Source: Datura wrightii (lineage: Eukaryota; Streptophyta; Magnoliopsida; Solanales; Solanaceae). From it: DNA of 64,000 nucleotides. Positions 33,549-47,055 of the stretch are shown here, piece by piece. The position numbers and the translations under genes were made by a program. The stretch is taken from the NCBI GenBank assembly GCA_035772735.1, contig JASDFA010000010.1, positions 126,427,501-126,491,500 of the forward strand, in the 5' to 3' direction. The notes under the pieces were generated by a model. It had not been told where the DNA came from, made no database searches, and was given only the letters and a program-made list of their open reading frames with translations. Each line of letters starts with the position of its first letter. The stretch's first letter is position 1.

Positions 33549-35813
33549 CACTATAATACCCCAGAAGCCCGAAGATCAAACCCGAGAGTTGAAACGGAGA
33601 AAACTAAAAATTTTGCACCAGGTCACAGAACGACTCATTTTGTGACCTGTGGGAAAGACCACGAATCGTGAGGTGACTCGTGGTGAAGTTCCAGGCTTGG
33701 GTTGAATTTTGGAATTTGAGGTCCCCATGGACCTGACCACGAGTTATGGTCAGTCCTATGACTCATTGAGTCAGTCGTGGGCAAGGGATTGAGAAAAATG
33801 AAGGGGGTCTGGTAGTGTACCCTACGGAAGGTCCCCATGAGTCGTGGTCAGTCACCACATTTTGTGGGATGGGTCGTGGGAAGATGGTAATCAATATTCT
33901 GAGGAATAATGGCAGTGGACTTCACGACTTAGGTGACGACCCGTGGTTGGTGGCAATGACTCGTTAGGTCCCTCATGGGGACTGACGAGCAGTTATTTTA
34001 TGCGAAGTTATTAAGGGTATTCTCGTTATTTCTATGCTCTAAGGTCCTATACTATGTCATTTTAAGCCATTTTCAGGGTGTATTAAGATAGGTTAAGTCA
34101 TTTTAGCCTATTCTAAACCCATGCATGCAAGTTAGGGAGTTAGAGAGGAGATCAAACTTAAGCCCTTCCAATTCTTCTCAAATTCCTCTTGGGCAATCAA
34201 AGAAGTGTAAGAATCAGCCTTCATCAGGTATGTAGGGTTATGAATGGGTGAATCCGTTCACACCCATGCCCAATCACTCTCTAAATCATAAAATTTCTAT
34301 TTTGATTCCATGGATTTTTTACTCAATGCATGAAATTTCTAATTCTCTACATGGGTATGATTTAAATAAGTTTTTATTATTAAATTATGAATTATGGGCA
34401 GGTTTTATGTTGTTTTCATTAAAATCATGTTTCAAGCTCTATAAATTTAAAATGCCCATTTATGAGAAATTCATGAAAGTTGAGATTGATGATGAATGAT
34501 CGAGTATGATAAGATATTATTTATGAAAGGCATGTTTTCGAGTTACCCATGTTTATAATCATGTTTTCGAGTAAATTGAGTATTTTTAAGCATGCTGAAG
34601 CATTGGGCAATGCCCACATTTTAAAGTATGATTTATGATTTTCCGAATTGAGCTTACCACATGGTTTTGGAGCGAAGACTCCCAATTATTTTCAGCTTGT
34701 GGTATGATTTGAGCTAAAGCATCTCATATGTATATAAATTTCAGAGTTAAGAGGTCTTTGATTATTGAGCTTCGTCAAGATGACAGTGAGCTTCGTTAAA
34801 AATAAGGATGGAGAGCATATGCATGTTTTTGGGAGTAATGTCTAGCACCGAGTAGGCTAAGGGTCGATCACCCTACACCTCAGAACTATGCACCAATGTC
34901 GATTGATTCATATATATACTTTAGGACTTCCTTTGTGAGCTATCCCCTGCCCGATTGGGCCATGAGCTTGATATCGATATCATGGTATCATCCTTAGCCT
35001 TGGCAAGGCCTTGGACGGCTCTACCCACTTGAGTGTGATAGTTGGGATCACGTAAGCTCTATTGTGGTATGTCGGTTACATGTCGAGTCTCCCATTGTGC
35101 CTCGTGATTTCATTTATGCATGTTTATCATTCATGATATATATATATATACATGTGTTCTAAAGCAGGTTTGAACCAATGTTCAGCTTTACTTATGATTA
35201 ATAGATTTCAGCTTTGGGTCAATCGGTTCAGTTATGATGTTATGTTATGTTGAGATCATGTTTTCAGAATATAGCATGCTAGCCCTACTCTCAGATTCTT
35301 ATTTTGTTTATGATTTATCTTATGCACGTTTTAAATGATTTTACTTATTTAAGCAGTTTTACTTACCTTGCATACTCGGTACATTCCACGTACTGATCGC
35401 ATACTCTTGTTGTATCATTTTATGATATAGGCTTCGATCTTCAGACCCAGCACCATCATTAGCCCATTCCCGGAGTTAGCATCCAGCTGTTGGTGAGTCC
35501 TCATCTCCCGAGGACCATGCTCTACCAGTTTTCTTTATGTATTCAGGTTCAGACTTACAGAGTTAGTTGGGGGGTCTTGTCCCATCAACTCATCAGTATT
35601 AGAGGCTTTTCAGAAATAAAATGTAATCAACTTCAGTTTCGTGTATATTTCTGATGTTACACTTATTTCAAACTTCTGCTAAGTTTATCATGTTAATCTA
35701 TCATTTTCATGATTTAGTTAGATGTAAGTTCATGCTATGGGTCGACTTGGAGTCCCTCGGGGTTCCTTGTCCCGTATTACGATCCGAGCTTATGTTCGGA
35801 TCATGGCATGCGC
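33549..35813 (+). mobile_element. Solo LTR, about 2.27 kb, inside element A leader
   Basis: It starts TATAATACCCCAG (canonical TG changed to TA) and ends CGGATCATGGCA. Flanks TGCAC and TGCGC are a target-site duplication with one mismatch. Many direct and inverted GACTCGTGG/CACGAC words lie at 33,640-34,010. It sits between element A's leader and its gag ATG. A related LTR is at 47,056. Confidence 0.7.
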
Positions 35814-36005
35814 ATAGTATAAATTAGCAGAATAGAGAGGTACTTCATCGCATGACATAGATCATGAAAGAAGGGAAATTTCCTAAAACGTTTTGTAGCC
35901 CCTTATCCATAAGTGTGGCGCGCTTCACACCCATGGAAAAGACTTTACTTAACGCAGATTCCAGACACCCTAGGACATTCTAAACCTTTACTCTGATACC
36001 AAGTT
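35814..36005 (-). other. Element A: leader and primer-binding site
   Basis: The minus strand reads AACT then TGGTATCAGAGT (35,990-36,001), complementary to the initiator tRNA-Met 3' end with the last base changed. A leader of about 175 nt follows, with the family's GGGTGTGAAGCGCGCCACAC stretch, up to the inserted solo LTR. Confidence 0.75.
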
Positions 36006-36203
36006 TGTTAAGACCCAAGCTGGGATCCTGGATCGAGACACGGGACCTAGAACCACGAATGTTTTCAAGTCGACGCATGGCATGAACATAGCAACAAAAG
36101 AGCATATATAAAAGGGGAAACCGATAACTTAAATACAAATAAACGAATGTCTGAATAACATAAAATGTATATCAGACGATATATCACAACGCTAAATCTC
36201 AAG
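36006..36203 (-). repeat. Element A: truncated 5' LTR (U5 end)
   Basis: The minus strand ends GGGTCTTAACA at 36,006, next to the PBS. Similarity to the 3' LTR copy at 29,090 stops at 36,203, where unrelated sequence begins. Confidence 0.7.
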
Positions 36204-37247
36204 AAGATGAAGGAACTAGTTCTCTAGAAGATGAAGATGATGTGTAGAACATGAGGAAAGGAAGCAAGGAACTAGTACCTCATACAAAAGAAGGGATCAT
36301 GATCAATAGCCTGATTGAGGTACAATACAAAAAATAGGACGCATGTGATAAAAAAGAAGAAATCACATAAGAAATAACTAAAGAGGATGAATTGAGATGA
36401 TTACTGAAGATGAGATCAAGAACTATCTTGGTTCCCTAATATTTGTCCATGATCTAGTCACAACTTGATGGATGATCTAAGAAGTGTCTAGACCAACCTT
36501 ATACTTTAATTGGCATGAATATATCAAAAATACTAAAGATGATCTGTTGATACATCCTACTCTTAAAAGTGATCAGCCACTAAGAAACAGGTGAAAGAAC
36601 TTGGTTCTTATGACTTGTTAAGTATGCATCTTCTTTCCATATAGTTATATTGCATAAGCTTGTATAAACCGCTAAACAATTAGTCCAAATCACCAAAACA
36701 TATTTCTACTTCATTCTTACGAAATCACATATCATCAACCTTATAGTTAAACCACCTAGATACTTGACCACATTATATCTCCACAAAGGCTAACATCTCA
36801 AGACTCTTCCTTGTATATTTCTAATTAGCTTGAGATTCCCAAAATTTTAAAATATCAAGAATCCCTTACTTGCCAAAATCCCAATAAAAATGAAAGATCT
36901 GGAAAGTAGTAATTCAGAGGAAAAAGAGGTAGACTTTACAGAAAAAGGAGGCTCGAGATTATGAGGAATGGATGTTGATGAGAATTGAAGAGTATATCAG
37001 TGTGATATCTATGTGGCAAAAAATTAAAATGGAATGGCGTGCACTTGCAAAATTTAATCTGGAATGATGACGAACCAAAAAATAAAGATACTAATAGAGA
37101 ACCCGGTCCCCTGAGTATCTATCCAACAAATAAGTGCGAATGGATAGATGACTATATGTGATGATAAAAGACCTACAACTGGTATGTCATTCGAAAAAAT
37201 AAAAGTAGGAGCAGAAAACTAATAGTGAAGAACGCATTGGGGAATTT
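36204..37247. other. Unassigned repeat remnant
   Basis: A GA-rich stretch with repeated GAAGATGA and GGAACTAGT words, then AT-rich DNA. The purine-rich composition and the GAACTTGGTTCTTATG-like word near 36,600 (similar near 41,098) recall Ty1/copia LTRs, but no domain is recognisable. Confidence 0.3.
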
Positions 37248-40200
37248 GAAAGTGTCACGCCCCACCTTGGGAGGCATGATTGGCACCTAGTACCACACTG
37301 GAATCTGACTGACCTAGCTAGGATTATGCACGTATAGTGCACGCCTGGAACTCGGCTAGAGAAAATAATGGGCTATATCTCGGCTGTAAACACAGCCCCC
37401 CGCCGACAAGGCCTTATAGCCACCTGTAAATAAACACAGCTAACCAACAATAGACTATAGAAGGGAGTCCTATGCGGGACGACAAGGCCGCCATAATATC
37501 TAGTTATAACTGAAGTGGAAACAATCTGCTATCCTAGGACCCACACGGCTAACATAAGAAACATAACTGCTTAAGGCCCCACACGGCCAGCATTCAACTA
37601 ACTGAATGATGACTGTAATCTGCAAGCCTTTAAGAATACAAATAGTGGTCGGGACAGGGCCCCGGCATACCCCAAGATACTGTACAACTGAAAGACAGAA
37701 CTCTCTACAACCTGGCAGCTCCAAATCAAAAGGAACTGGCCCAACGGTGAACTCTGAGAAACTGCTACTGCAGATCCTGATTCCTATCTGACTAAACCTA
37801 CAGGCAAGTAATGCAGCGCCCAGGGTAGGGTGTCAGTACAATATGTACCGAATATGTAAGGCAATAGATGAGTTGAATATAAGCTATGAAATACTGAAAG
37901 TAAGTAGAAAGGAGAGGTAGAGAGATTAACCTGTATGCCTGCTGATTCGTAATCTGCATCTAACCAACACTTACATGTACGTAAGTTAAGATTGTATAGC
38001 TACGTATTTACAAACTATAACTAGCATACAAGAATACAAACAAGAACCTCACCTGCCACCCATAAGCCGGAAGGTACAATCAACACATAATAACCCAACC
38101 GGGCCCCCCATAAGCCCTAGTGAGTGCACTTCAATCTATATACCCCTATCAAGGTTATAACGGGTCATACTGGTAACTATAGTCATCCTTCCAGTCCCCT
38201 GGGTTTGCAACTAAGCCCGCTCGGCTCCTGACTGTAGCTGTGTTTGAGTCCAGTGGACTCTTGATATCTGCACCCCGGGCACCAGGCTCGTCGAGGGTAT
38301 GGTGCCGATACGGCATATGTATAATAGTCCAGCCATGGAATGGACTCTATGAGGACCTGGGACCCCATCTTCGTCCCTTGTGGACGGCATGCCGCTCTTT
38401 ATGGAGCGACGTCATCTCACCCCTAGCGGGCGTCGACACAGCTAATAACCCTGGGGTTGGTCATGGAAGGCTCCTAAGTAAGGGCAACGCCAGACCCAGA
38501 GGTTGTACTAATATCTCAATATAGCCACTCGAAAGGTGTAACTGGCCTTCTGGGCCAAACGCCACTGCTTCTCGCCCCCAAAGATAATCTGTAAAACTGC
38601 TAGCAGGCACGCCATGCACCTATATCTGATCAGAGGATCCTGATAGTGATCATAATGTCTAATAGTCTAAATTGAACAGGCGGGATCTGGAGTGGTCCAA
38701 CATAACCCTGAATGTCCTGCTCGGACGACTCTAATTCATAAGCAACTGCGGAGTCGTAAATGACTAACTATTCAACTCCCCCGCCTGGGATAACTGTAGG
38801 GCTGGTACTGGCCGAACCTGCGTTCGAGCGGGAGACCCCTAATCCCCCATGGGAATTTTACTGACGTCCTTAGCCTGTGGGAAGCACTGTACTAACATGG
38901 TACTTACTAGTTCCTTAGACCTCATCTTGGTCTAATCGAATCTTATATTACTGTTCTGGGTGATTCTTAACCTTATAGACAAGTTCATATAAACTTAGCC
39001 ACTCCTAGCGACCTGTACCTGAATACCTTATGAGGGATGACTGGTGCGTTGGTCCAGCCTCCAACTGCTGATAAGGTCTCCTTTCTTAGGGTATCCATGG
39101 GTCTATTTGACCTGGGCGACTGGACTAGCTTTCTAGTGGTGGTCTGTAGAATAAATGCTAAGTCAACTGGGACTGACGACCACTGGTAATGCTAATGACT
39201 AAACCTAACTAGGTAGCAAGCTGTCACTAGCTCACTATACAACTCTGGGCTGCTGTTTCTAAGGCATGGCTCTCCTATCTAGATTGCTGCCCCTGGGGCA
39301 TAGGAATGCGCCAATGGCCCCGAGGAATGCTTTCCTGACAATACAGGCACCTAACTGGTAGTTAAACCGCCTAACTGCACCCATACTTGTTCAACCAACT
39401 GGTTCAAGCCTGATAACTCTCACGAGCTCCTAAATTCTACGCCTGGCAACAACATATAAGTCTACCAACCCAATGAACTGGAAAATAGAAGAGTTTTTAT
39501 GACGCTCCTAGCGTGAATCACACTTAACCTGCTCCCTTTCGATGAGGGATCCTGCGGTACAGTCTCTATACGTTTTCTAGCAGCTAACCAGAACTTATGT
39601 AACTGTAATCTACTAATAGCAGTTAATCACGACATACTTGGGCTTTATATATATCACTAACAACTAATTACAACATATTGACTTATAGTGTAATGGTAGC
39701 AACTATCTGCGGCATTTGAAATCGTTATTCTATTCGAGAACATAAGTCATAATACTGTACGACAAGGATACTTGCCGAGAGTTAAGCCTTACATACCTCG
39801 ACTATCATTCACTGATCAACTGGTGAGTATCGGCTCGTATACAACTGTCCTTTTCAACTATAATGGTATTACTAGAAGAATATAGCTAGTTTCAATACTA
39901 AATTCAATAAAACGATAATTTTATATAATTATATTAATTATATTTCAACTTAACGAAATACAACTGAAAACCCATAATTTCTCGAAAACTCAAAAGGAAG
40001 AAACATTTACTTTAAGCCTGTGATCGTATTGACACAAGTTTGGAGCAATTCCAACAACTTTGGCTCGGCGGGACGACGATTCGCCGGGCAAATTTCACGA
40101 AACTAACTTCGTAGCAATGCTATCTACAGCCTTATACTTCGATACCCGAAGTTAATTCGGATTTGGATGGCATTTCGTAGCATAAACGGGGAAGATTTAC

Positions 40201-40543
40201 TTGGTTCCTTCGTACCTTTTCTCTGCTGGTCGAGTAATATATGAAAATAACTTAAAATCAAACAATAAGACTTATATATACTTGAGGCGGTGAACAAGCA
40301 AAGTGGCACGGACCTCAACGCGTCAATTTACGGGTGTGCCACGTTGGGTAACGCAGAAGGGGCTGCTCCGTGCCACGTTGCCCCTCTGGGCAACTTGGTT
40401 CGACCTCCTCCCGTGAAATCCCGACTTTGCACTCGTTCGGCCTTTCCCCGAGTCCTTTTCTCATACGTATGACACTCTAAAACTCTCAACCAACATATGA
40501 ATAGGCCGACTAAACGTTAGAACTTACGGGGTGTAACAGAAAG
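37248..40543 (-). mobile_element. Solo LTR, 3,286 bp, with perfect GAAAG duplication
   Basis: LTR at 37,253-40,538, plus-strand ends TGTCACGCCCC and GGGGTGTAACA. GAAAG flanks it at 37,248-37,252 and 40,539-40,543. Unlike the copy at 8,700, no spacer bases lie next to the U5 end. It is longer than its relatives by 0.5-0.9 kb, partly from extra sequence between 38,520 and 39,900. TATA box at about 40,272-40,281. Confidence 0.85.
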
Positions 40544-41370
40544 GTAATATGGCTACCCTTGACAAATTACTGAGGAACTTATTTAGAAATCTTCCTTCTT
40601 AGCAAGAGAACCTATTTTGAAAGAACCTTTGGATACCTAAATCATACTAAATATTTTCATACCAGTATTGTAAGTTGATGTAATTATCTATTTTATTTGT
40701 TCCCTAGGATTAAAAGAATTCATCAATATATCTGCTGTTTAGGCTTTGATGAGTTCTTGGGTTGGAAACTAATATTATGTGTTCTCATGATGAGTCTACT
40801 AAGCACTGTTGCTTTTTTATGATGCCAAAAGAGGGAAATTATTAAGATATTGTATTCTAAAATGTACATTCATCTCTTTAATAATGTATTCATGTGCTAT
40901 AGGCTAAATTGTAAAGAAAAAGGTTCTTACTTATAAAGGAACCCGATTTTATGTAGAAGCACATGATATATTCAGGTTTTAAGAAATGAAGATGACCTTG
41001 TCCTAACTCATAACGAAGAAAGTTATAACTGCACTATATACAATAATATAGATATGTATAAATTGTACCTTGTAACATTAAGTTGTAGAAGAAAGAACTT
41101 GGTCCTTATGCAAAGAATGAAGAGATGTTAAAAGAAAAAGACACGCGTTTATGATCAAATTCTCATGCCTAGCTATTTATAGGATTGCAATAAGTGAAAA
41201 TTGAGTCCATAAAACTAATTAAGTTTTAATACCCCATATACCCAAAAGGAGTTCTGGTAGGATGAGCATGGTAATTGAAACCTTTTTCCAGGTGCAGAGA
41301 TGACCAAGAGTTGGAATCGTTAAGCCAAATGCCTTAAAGAAGCCATTGCACAAAAATTGTAGGGAGAAAG
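40544..41370. other. Possible Ty1/copia 3' remnant
   Basis: Continuous with 36,204-37,247 if the solo LTR is removed. Near 40,825 ATGATGCCAAAAGAGGGAAA resembles the end of a copia pol and its polypurine tract. No longer domain is visible. Confidence 0.3.
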
Positions 41371-44300
41371 TGTTGACACCCAATTTTGGTCCTCCATGGT
41401 CCTAAATAATTATTTAAACTTTTTCAATCTCAAAAAGAGTAGAATAATTATTTATAAAATTAAAAATATTTTTAAAAACTATTTTGAGGTCAATATTTCC
41501 ATTTCATTTGGCTAAATAAAGTAATATATATTTCAATATTCTAATATATAAATTTAAATATATTCCAAAAGTCAAGTCGTCTCACAAATGAGTTTTGAGT
41601 AAGTGTCAATTTTTTAATTAAATCAAGTAAATCACTATATGTTTATCTATCTATCTATATAATAATTAATTCATGTTGCAAAAAATAATTATTTACTTTG
41701 TTACGGAAACTTGATTAATTAACTAAGATAAGTAAATATCAATTTTTTTTGAGTTAATGTGGCTACAATTTAATTTTGATTTGATTATGATTTAAACTTT
41801 TTATGGCTGTTTCCGCAATAACTATATAGTTATATATTCCTCTCTATTTAAACCTTTTAATTAACCCCATGTTAGGCTAAAAATCTTCTGAGCATCTACA
41901 AACCTCTAACCTAGCCCAATAGAATATCCCTAGCCCGACCCATTTTGCCCTTAAATCCCCAAAGGCCCTCTCGCTCATTTTATTTTCCTTTCACACTAAG
42001 CAGCAAACAAAATCCAATACATCGTACAACATACCAACACTCAAACACACTCTATTCTCTCTACATCGGTGTAGCAACCAGTAGCACTACTCCCTCCCAC
42101 ATCGGTAGTTCTCTTTCTCCTCCCGTTCGTATATCGGAGGCGTGCCGTGCATGAGTTCTCGTTTGTCCCTTTGTGGACAAAGCTGTGAAGAAGCAATCCT
42201 ATGATATTTATCCGCTCCCTTTTTCTTTTTCCTTTTTCTCAAAAAATCATGCATCTTCAGCCTTTTGATCTTATCTTTTATGATTTTCTGATTTGGTTAT
42301 TCTCCCACATCGGTGGAAAATTCCCAATTTTGGGATTTTCATTTGCTCTATAAATCCCTTTCTTTTGCACTCTTTTAAGTTGTTCATTCACGAATCTTTA
42401 TTCATTTATCCCCGATTTTCGACCTAAAATATAAGCCTTTGTTTTGTTTGAAATTGTGAAAATTGGGAGTCTAATCTAAACTTTTATTTTTCCTTCTCTG
42501 TTTTTGGAGTTCTGAGGAGTCATGAAAGTTATCGTCGTCAACTAATAGCTTCAGTTTGCTGCTCCTTAAAAGGTAAATTTCCTTTCCCCTCTTGGTAATT
42601 TGTTTACCATTCTTTGATTCTGTATCTATTTCGGTATATTAGTATAGATAGTTTTTCTTAATTGGGTTAGGAATAGGTTAGTAATTTTCTTTATGTCTTG
42701 TTTTATTTCCTCCTTTATTGTTTGCTTAACTTGTATATTTACTTTAGTGCTGTTAGTTTAGATTATTTTCCTATAGATTTTTGGTTCTTCTTTCTGCTTG
42801 GGCGTAATATTAAATATTAGCATGTTAAATTTTTTTTATCTTTGTTATTTGGTTTTTGATTTCAAAAGTTGGTTATTCATAATTTTATTTCACGGTTGTA
42901 TTGGTTGCCTAGATTAACAATTCCTCATCTGTATTGGCTATCTGATTTCTACACTCTCGACTCCTATATTGTTCTTGCTTTGCTACCGTCGATTCTATTT
43001 TAGCTCATGATTTACTTTATATTAGATTTCGAATACATTGTGTTACTGGTTCTATGTCTAGTACATGTTACATATTTGAGCTCATGCGTTAGTGTTATTG
43101 TCTCTTGTTCTGAGCATATATTAGTGGTAGCATTGAGTCCAATTTTTATTTAATTGGTTTAGTCCTATATATCTTGTTGAAAGTTGGATAACCATGTTAG
43201 CTCTTAGGTTTGACTGATAGTGTTTTTCTATTAAAAGGTATGAGTGTTCTTATTGCCATATCTATAATTTTAGAAAGCATCTTGTGAAATCTTTTCTCTT
43301 ATAATTGATTGTCTTCCAAAAATATATAAGCTGAAATTTCTATTGCTTCCGATTAGTTTGTATTATAACTTAGAAGTTTTATCTCGTTTGAGCTATATTC
43401 TAGTAGTCAAGGTCCTAGATATTTGTTCTTCTGATTTGAGTTAAATTTTAATGATATATTTCTTACTTTAAACTAAAAAAAGTGACAGTGTGCACTTTTA
43501 TTCTGACATGATTTATGACATATGATTAGTCCGACTATTTCTGCTTCAAAAATGCTAATGATTTAGTCCAAACTTGAAGACTTTTTTTAAGAACCCCCTC
43601 CCAGATTAGCTAGCAATACATTTTCTTTCAACCATAGTTTTAATTAATTAGTTTTCTTCAAAGATTTCTAGTTTAAATATGAAAGGAGATGTTCTGCCAG
43701 AAAGTTTTTAAACAATAATATATTCTATTAATTCTTCTCTAGATATGAATACTTGCAATCTTCCTTTTTCCCTATATGTTAATTGCCCAAATTGATTTGT
43801 TCCTTCTAGTTATGTTTAATCTATTCCACGAATAAAAATTTGCTTGGTTTTTTGACTAGTAATAATAGAGTAAGAATTTCAATTTTGTAAAACATTGATT
43901 CGAGATGGAGTGTACTGTAATGATCTCTAGGATTGAGTTTAGCTTTTCTCCCAAATTCCTAGCATGCTTAAATATTACGGTCGTTCTACCTTGTTCTCAG
44001 AATTTGCTATTGAATTTTGTAACTAGATGTTCAACTTGCATAATGTGGCTTGAATTTTTAGTCTTTGTATTCGAAAATTGGGTTAAGTTGAAGTATTTAC
44101 TAACCCACTTGGATGATGCACAATTGTATCAATACATGAACCTAGTATTTTATTCCAGATCTTAGGGGGAAAAAGTGGGATAAAATTAGTAGTATCTTGT
44201 ATTCCTAATTTCTTATTTATCACTAAAGCATATTAGTCCACTGTTGAATTTTATCATGGGTTTTGAATGTGAAAGTGTTTAATAATTTTAATTTTTTTTT

Positions 44301-45650
44301 TACATTGCCTGGTTATTCAAATATCTACTGCTCATATCAGTTTTCTTTTGGTTTTCTTTTATTTTTTTTTTAAAAAGGGAGGGCCGTTCTTTGGTTTGCT
44401 GAATTTAAATAGCTGTACATTTCCCTTTTCTTGTTACTATGTTTCCAGTCAAAATAATATTAAATGTGAATGCTTAAAATGCCAACACAATTGAAAGAAT
44501 GAGACCTTAAGATTTATTATGAATTATAATGAAAGCTAGTAACATATATTATGCTTTTAGTAGAGTTCATGCCAGCCTCAGTTAGTTTCCTTTAGTATGT
44601 TGTGAATCAAGAGTTCACTTTGTGCATGATTTCTTTTTTATTTATTGATATTTGGATATGCAGTCTAAGAAATGGTCAAGAATTCAGTTGTTTAATTTGA
44701 AAACCGAACCATGGTTAAATAGCATTACGTATATCGAGTTTGGTTAATCATTTTGGGTACAACTAATTTTTTTTTCATTTCATTTGTTGTGCATGTGAAA
44801 TCACCCCATCTGAGTCCAAATGGGATTTCTTCCCCCATCATTCGCATTTTCGTGAGCCTCAATGAATCAGCGTCAGAAATAAAAAGGGAAGCTAATATTG
44901 GGCTAAAAGTCAGAAGCAATAGGTTCAAAAGCGGGCCAACAACCTATTAAAATGTCAACGATAACCAAATAAAGGGGATATAACCCATTCATCCTAGCAG
45001 GGGGCCTTATTCCCATCTAGGCGGATAGGAAAATGGGAAATAGGCCCATTTGTGTTTATTTTTTAAATTCAGAGAAATCTGAACTTAGTTTCTCTAAAAT
45101 GACTTCTATTATATTGTTATTGAATTCTATTACTTTGAATCAATCTAAATGAATTCCCCAAAAGATATTTTCTTTATTTCGTTGATTTAAGTACATTCAC
45201 TTTTATTGCTTAATGAGCCTCAAAATAAATATAAAAATATTTTGGGAATTTTTGAAATCAATTACTCAGGTAAGATTTCAAGCTTTGAGACTAGTTTATG
45301 AAATTTCTCATTCCTAAATAGTTAAGGATTAGCTCTAATTCATGTTTAAGAAATTAGACTAACCTTGATTTAGTCTAAAATCTTAATTCGTATGATAAAG
45401 TTGAAATTATTTCAAAACTAGTCATTCAAATGACTAAATCAAATATTCTACTCATTCTAAATTGATTTTTCATAATAACTTAAAAGGAATTTTTCTTATG
45501 TTAGCCAAATTATTTAAAACCCGTTTGGACCCAGCTTTTGTGAAAACACTTAAATGTCTAATACCTTCATAAGAGTTTTAACTTGAACCCTTGCTCCTAA
45601 TCTTTGGTTTTAATTATTAATTACCTTTTAAATGGTTTTCTTAATTTCCT
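41371..45650 (+). repeat. Long LTR-like or unassigned region starting TGTTGACACCC
   Basis: TGTTGACACCCAATTTTGG is a start seen in long plant LTRs. About 42,348 has TATAAATCCC with a plausible transcript start downstream, and a GGTAAAT donor-like site follows near 42,571. The remainder is AT-rich with no convincing frame; 43,905-44,165 has no known motif. The 3' boundary is not visible. Confidence 0.35.
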
Positions 45651-47055
45651 AAAAATTAAGTGAGGACTTTGTTTTTTTAATTTCGGTTCAAAATCAACGC
45701 GTACCAGAAAGGATGGACCGTCAAATGGAAATACGGATCATCATCTGAGTCATTAATTAAGGTGGGAGGAATTGGAGTTTTCTAATGCAAAGGACGGAAG
45801 GCAGAATGCAGACCTTTGGATAAGACGAATCGTCCTTTCGCCTTTCGATGAAAGGTATGAGGATTGGGGGTTTTGACCTAGGAAAGACGGACTATCATTT
45901 GAGAAGACGGTCCGTCAGTTGGTTCATCTCTTAAAGTTGAGTTTTGCTCGCTGTTATAGACGGTTCAAGAGACAGATCGTCTTCTCAGACGATCTGTCCT
46001 TGCAACCCCTGGTACTGTCAGTTGAGTTTTGTCCTTCGTCTATAAATAGATCCTCTGATCCTAACATTCATTTTTCCTTACTTCCACTTCTAAACAGAAC
46101 TCGTAAGCTCTACCAAACTCTCCCAAGCTCAAGGTAAGTCTTCTAATCTTTTCCTATAGTTTTTCCCTTGCATGCAAGCTCAAATTAGTAAACCCTAGCT
46201 TCTCTCTCTTAGGGTTTCAAGGAAGGACTCTCACCTAGTGCAAACACTTAGCAGCCCTCTTCTTTCTACCTCATCTAAGTGGGTTCCTCTTGCCTTTAAA
46301 GCATTAAGGTATGTAAGACAACTATAAAATGTGGGACATTATGTTCTTCCCACTAGTTTTCTCTAATTCTACCTCCATGCAAGACTTCTAAGTTATTTTC
46401 AATTATTGAGCCATGAGCCATGAGCCATGACCCCATGACTAATGCTTTGAGAACTTGTATATTTTTGGCAAAATTTTGCATAAATTCATTTTATAACAAG
46501 ATTCCATGAAGTTTTATGAATGTTCCTACAATATATTGAAAAATAACTATTTTGCCCTTAAGTCAAGAAATGCATGATTTTAGCTATGATTTAAGAATAC
46601 CATTGTGGCATTTTGGCCAAGGCTATGAATTGAATTGAGTAGCATATTATATCACTATTTTGGGCAAGGCCATGACCATAAATTGTTAGAGTTGAGAAAA
46701 TGTGACTTGAGCAAAATTCTTTCTAAATGCACTTGAGCTTTTGTTTTAAGAATCTATATTTATGTAAATGTTTGTGCAGCAGTAAAGCCCATGGGCTAAG
46801 ATTTTGCCTTCAGATAAGGCCAATGCTTTTAAGATAATGCCTAATAAGATTTAAGAGCCCAAGGGCTATAATGATTGTAATATTTTCAAAAAGGGAGTAA
46901 GTAGTTGATCGAGATGGCACGAGTATGTCCAAGGGCACGTGTCAGAAATTATGTTTGCCGACATAGGATAAAAGGTGACTGATCCAGGGCACTTTAGTAT
47001 ACTCCCTCCCCCCAAAGTGAGTAGGATGATTCAGATGACTTTCTAGCTAGTCAGT
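45651..47055 (+). repeat. Ty3/gypsy LTR fragment with GACGGTCCGTC motifs
   Basis: Several GACGGTCCGTC/GACGGACTATC-type words lie at 45,715-45,990. A TATA box TCTATAAATAG lies at about 46,040, with a donor-like CAAGGTAAG near 46,130. GAGCCAT is repeated three times at about 46,410. The region is cut by the next LTR at 47,056. Confidence 0.45.

Noticed and set aside
41371..42600. Cellular gene with TATA box and first intron
   Set aside because: The TGTTGACACCC start and lack of any coding exon fit an LTR better than a gene.
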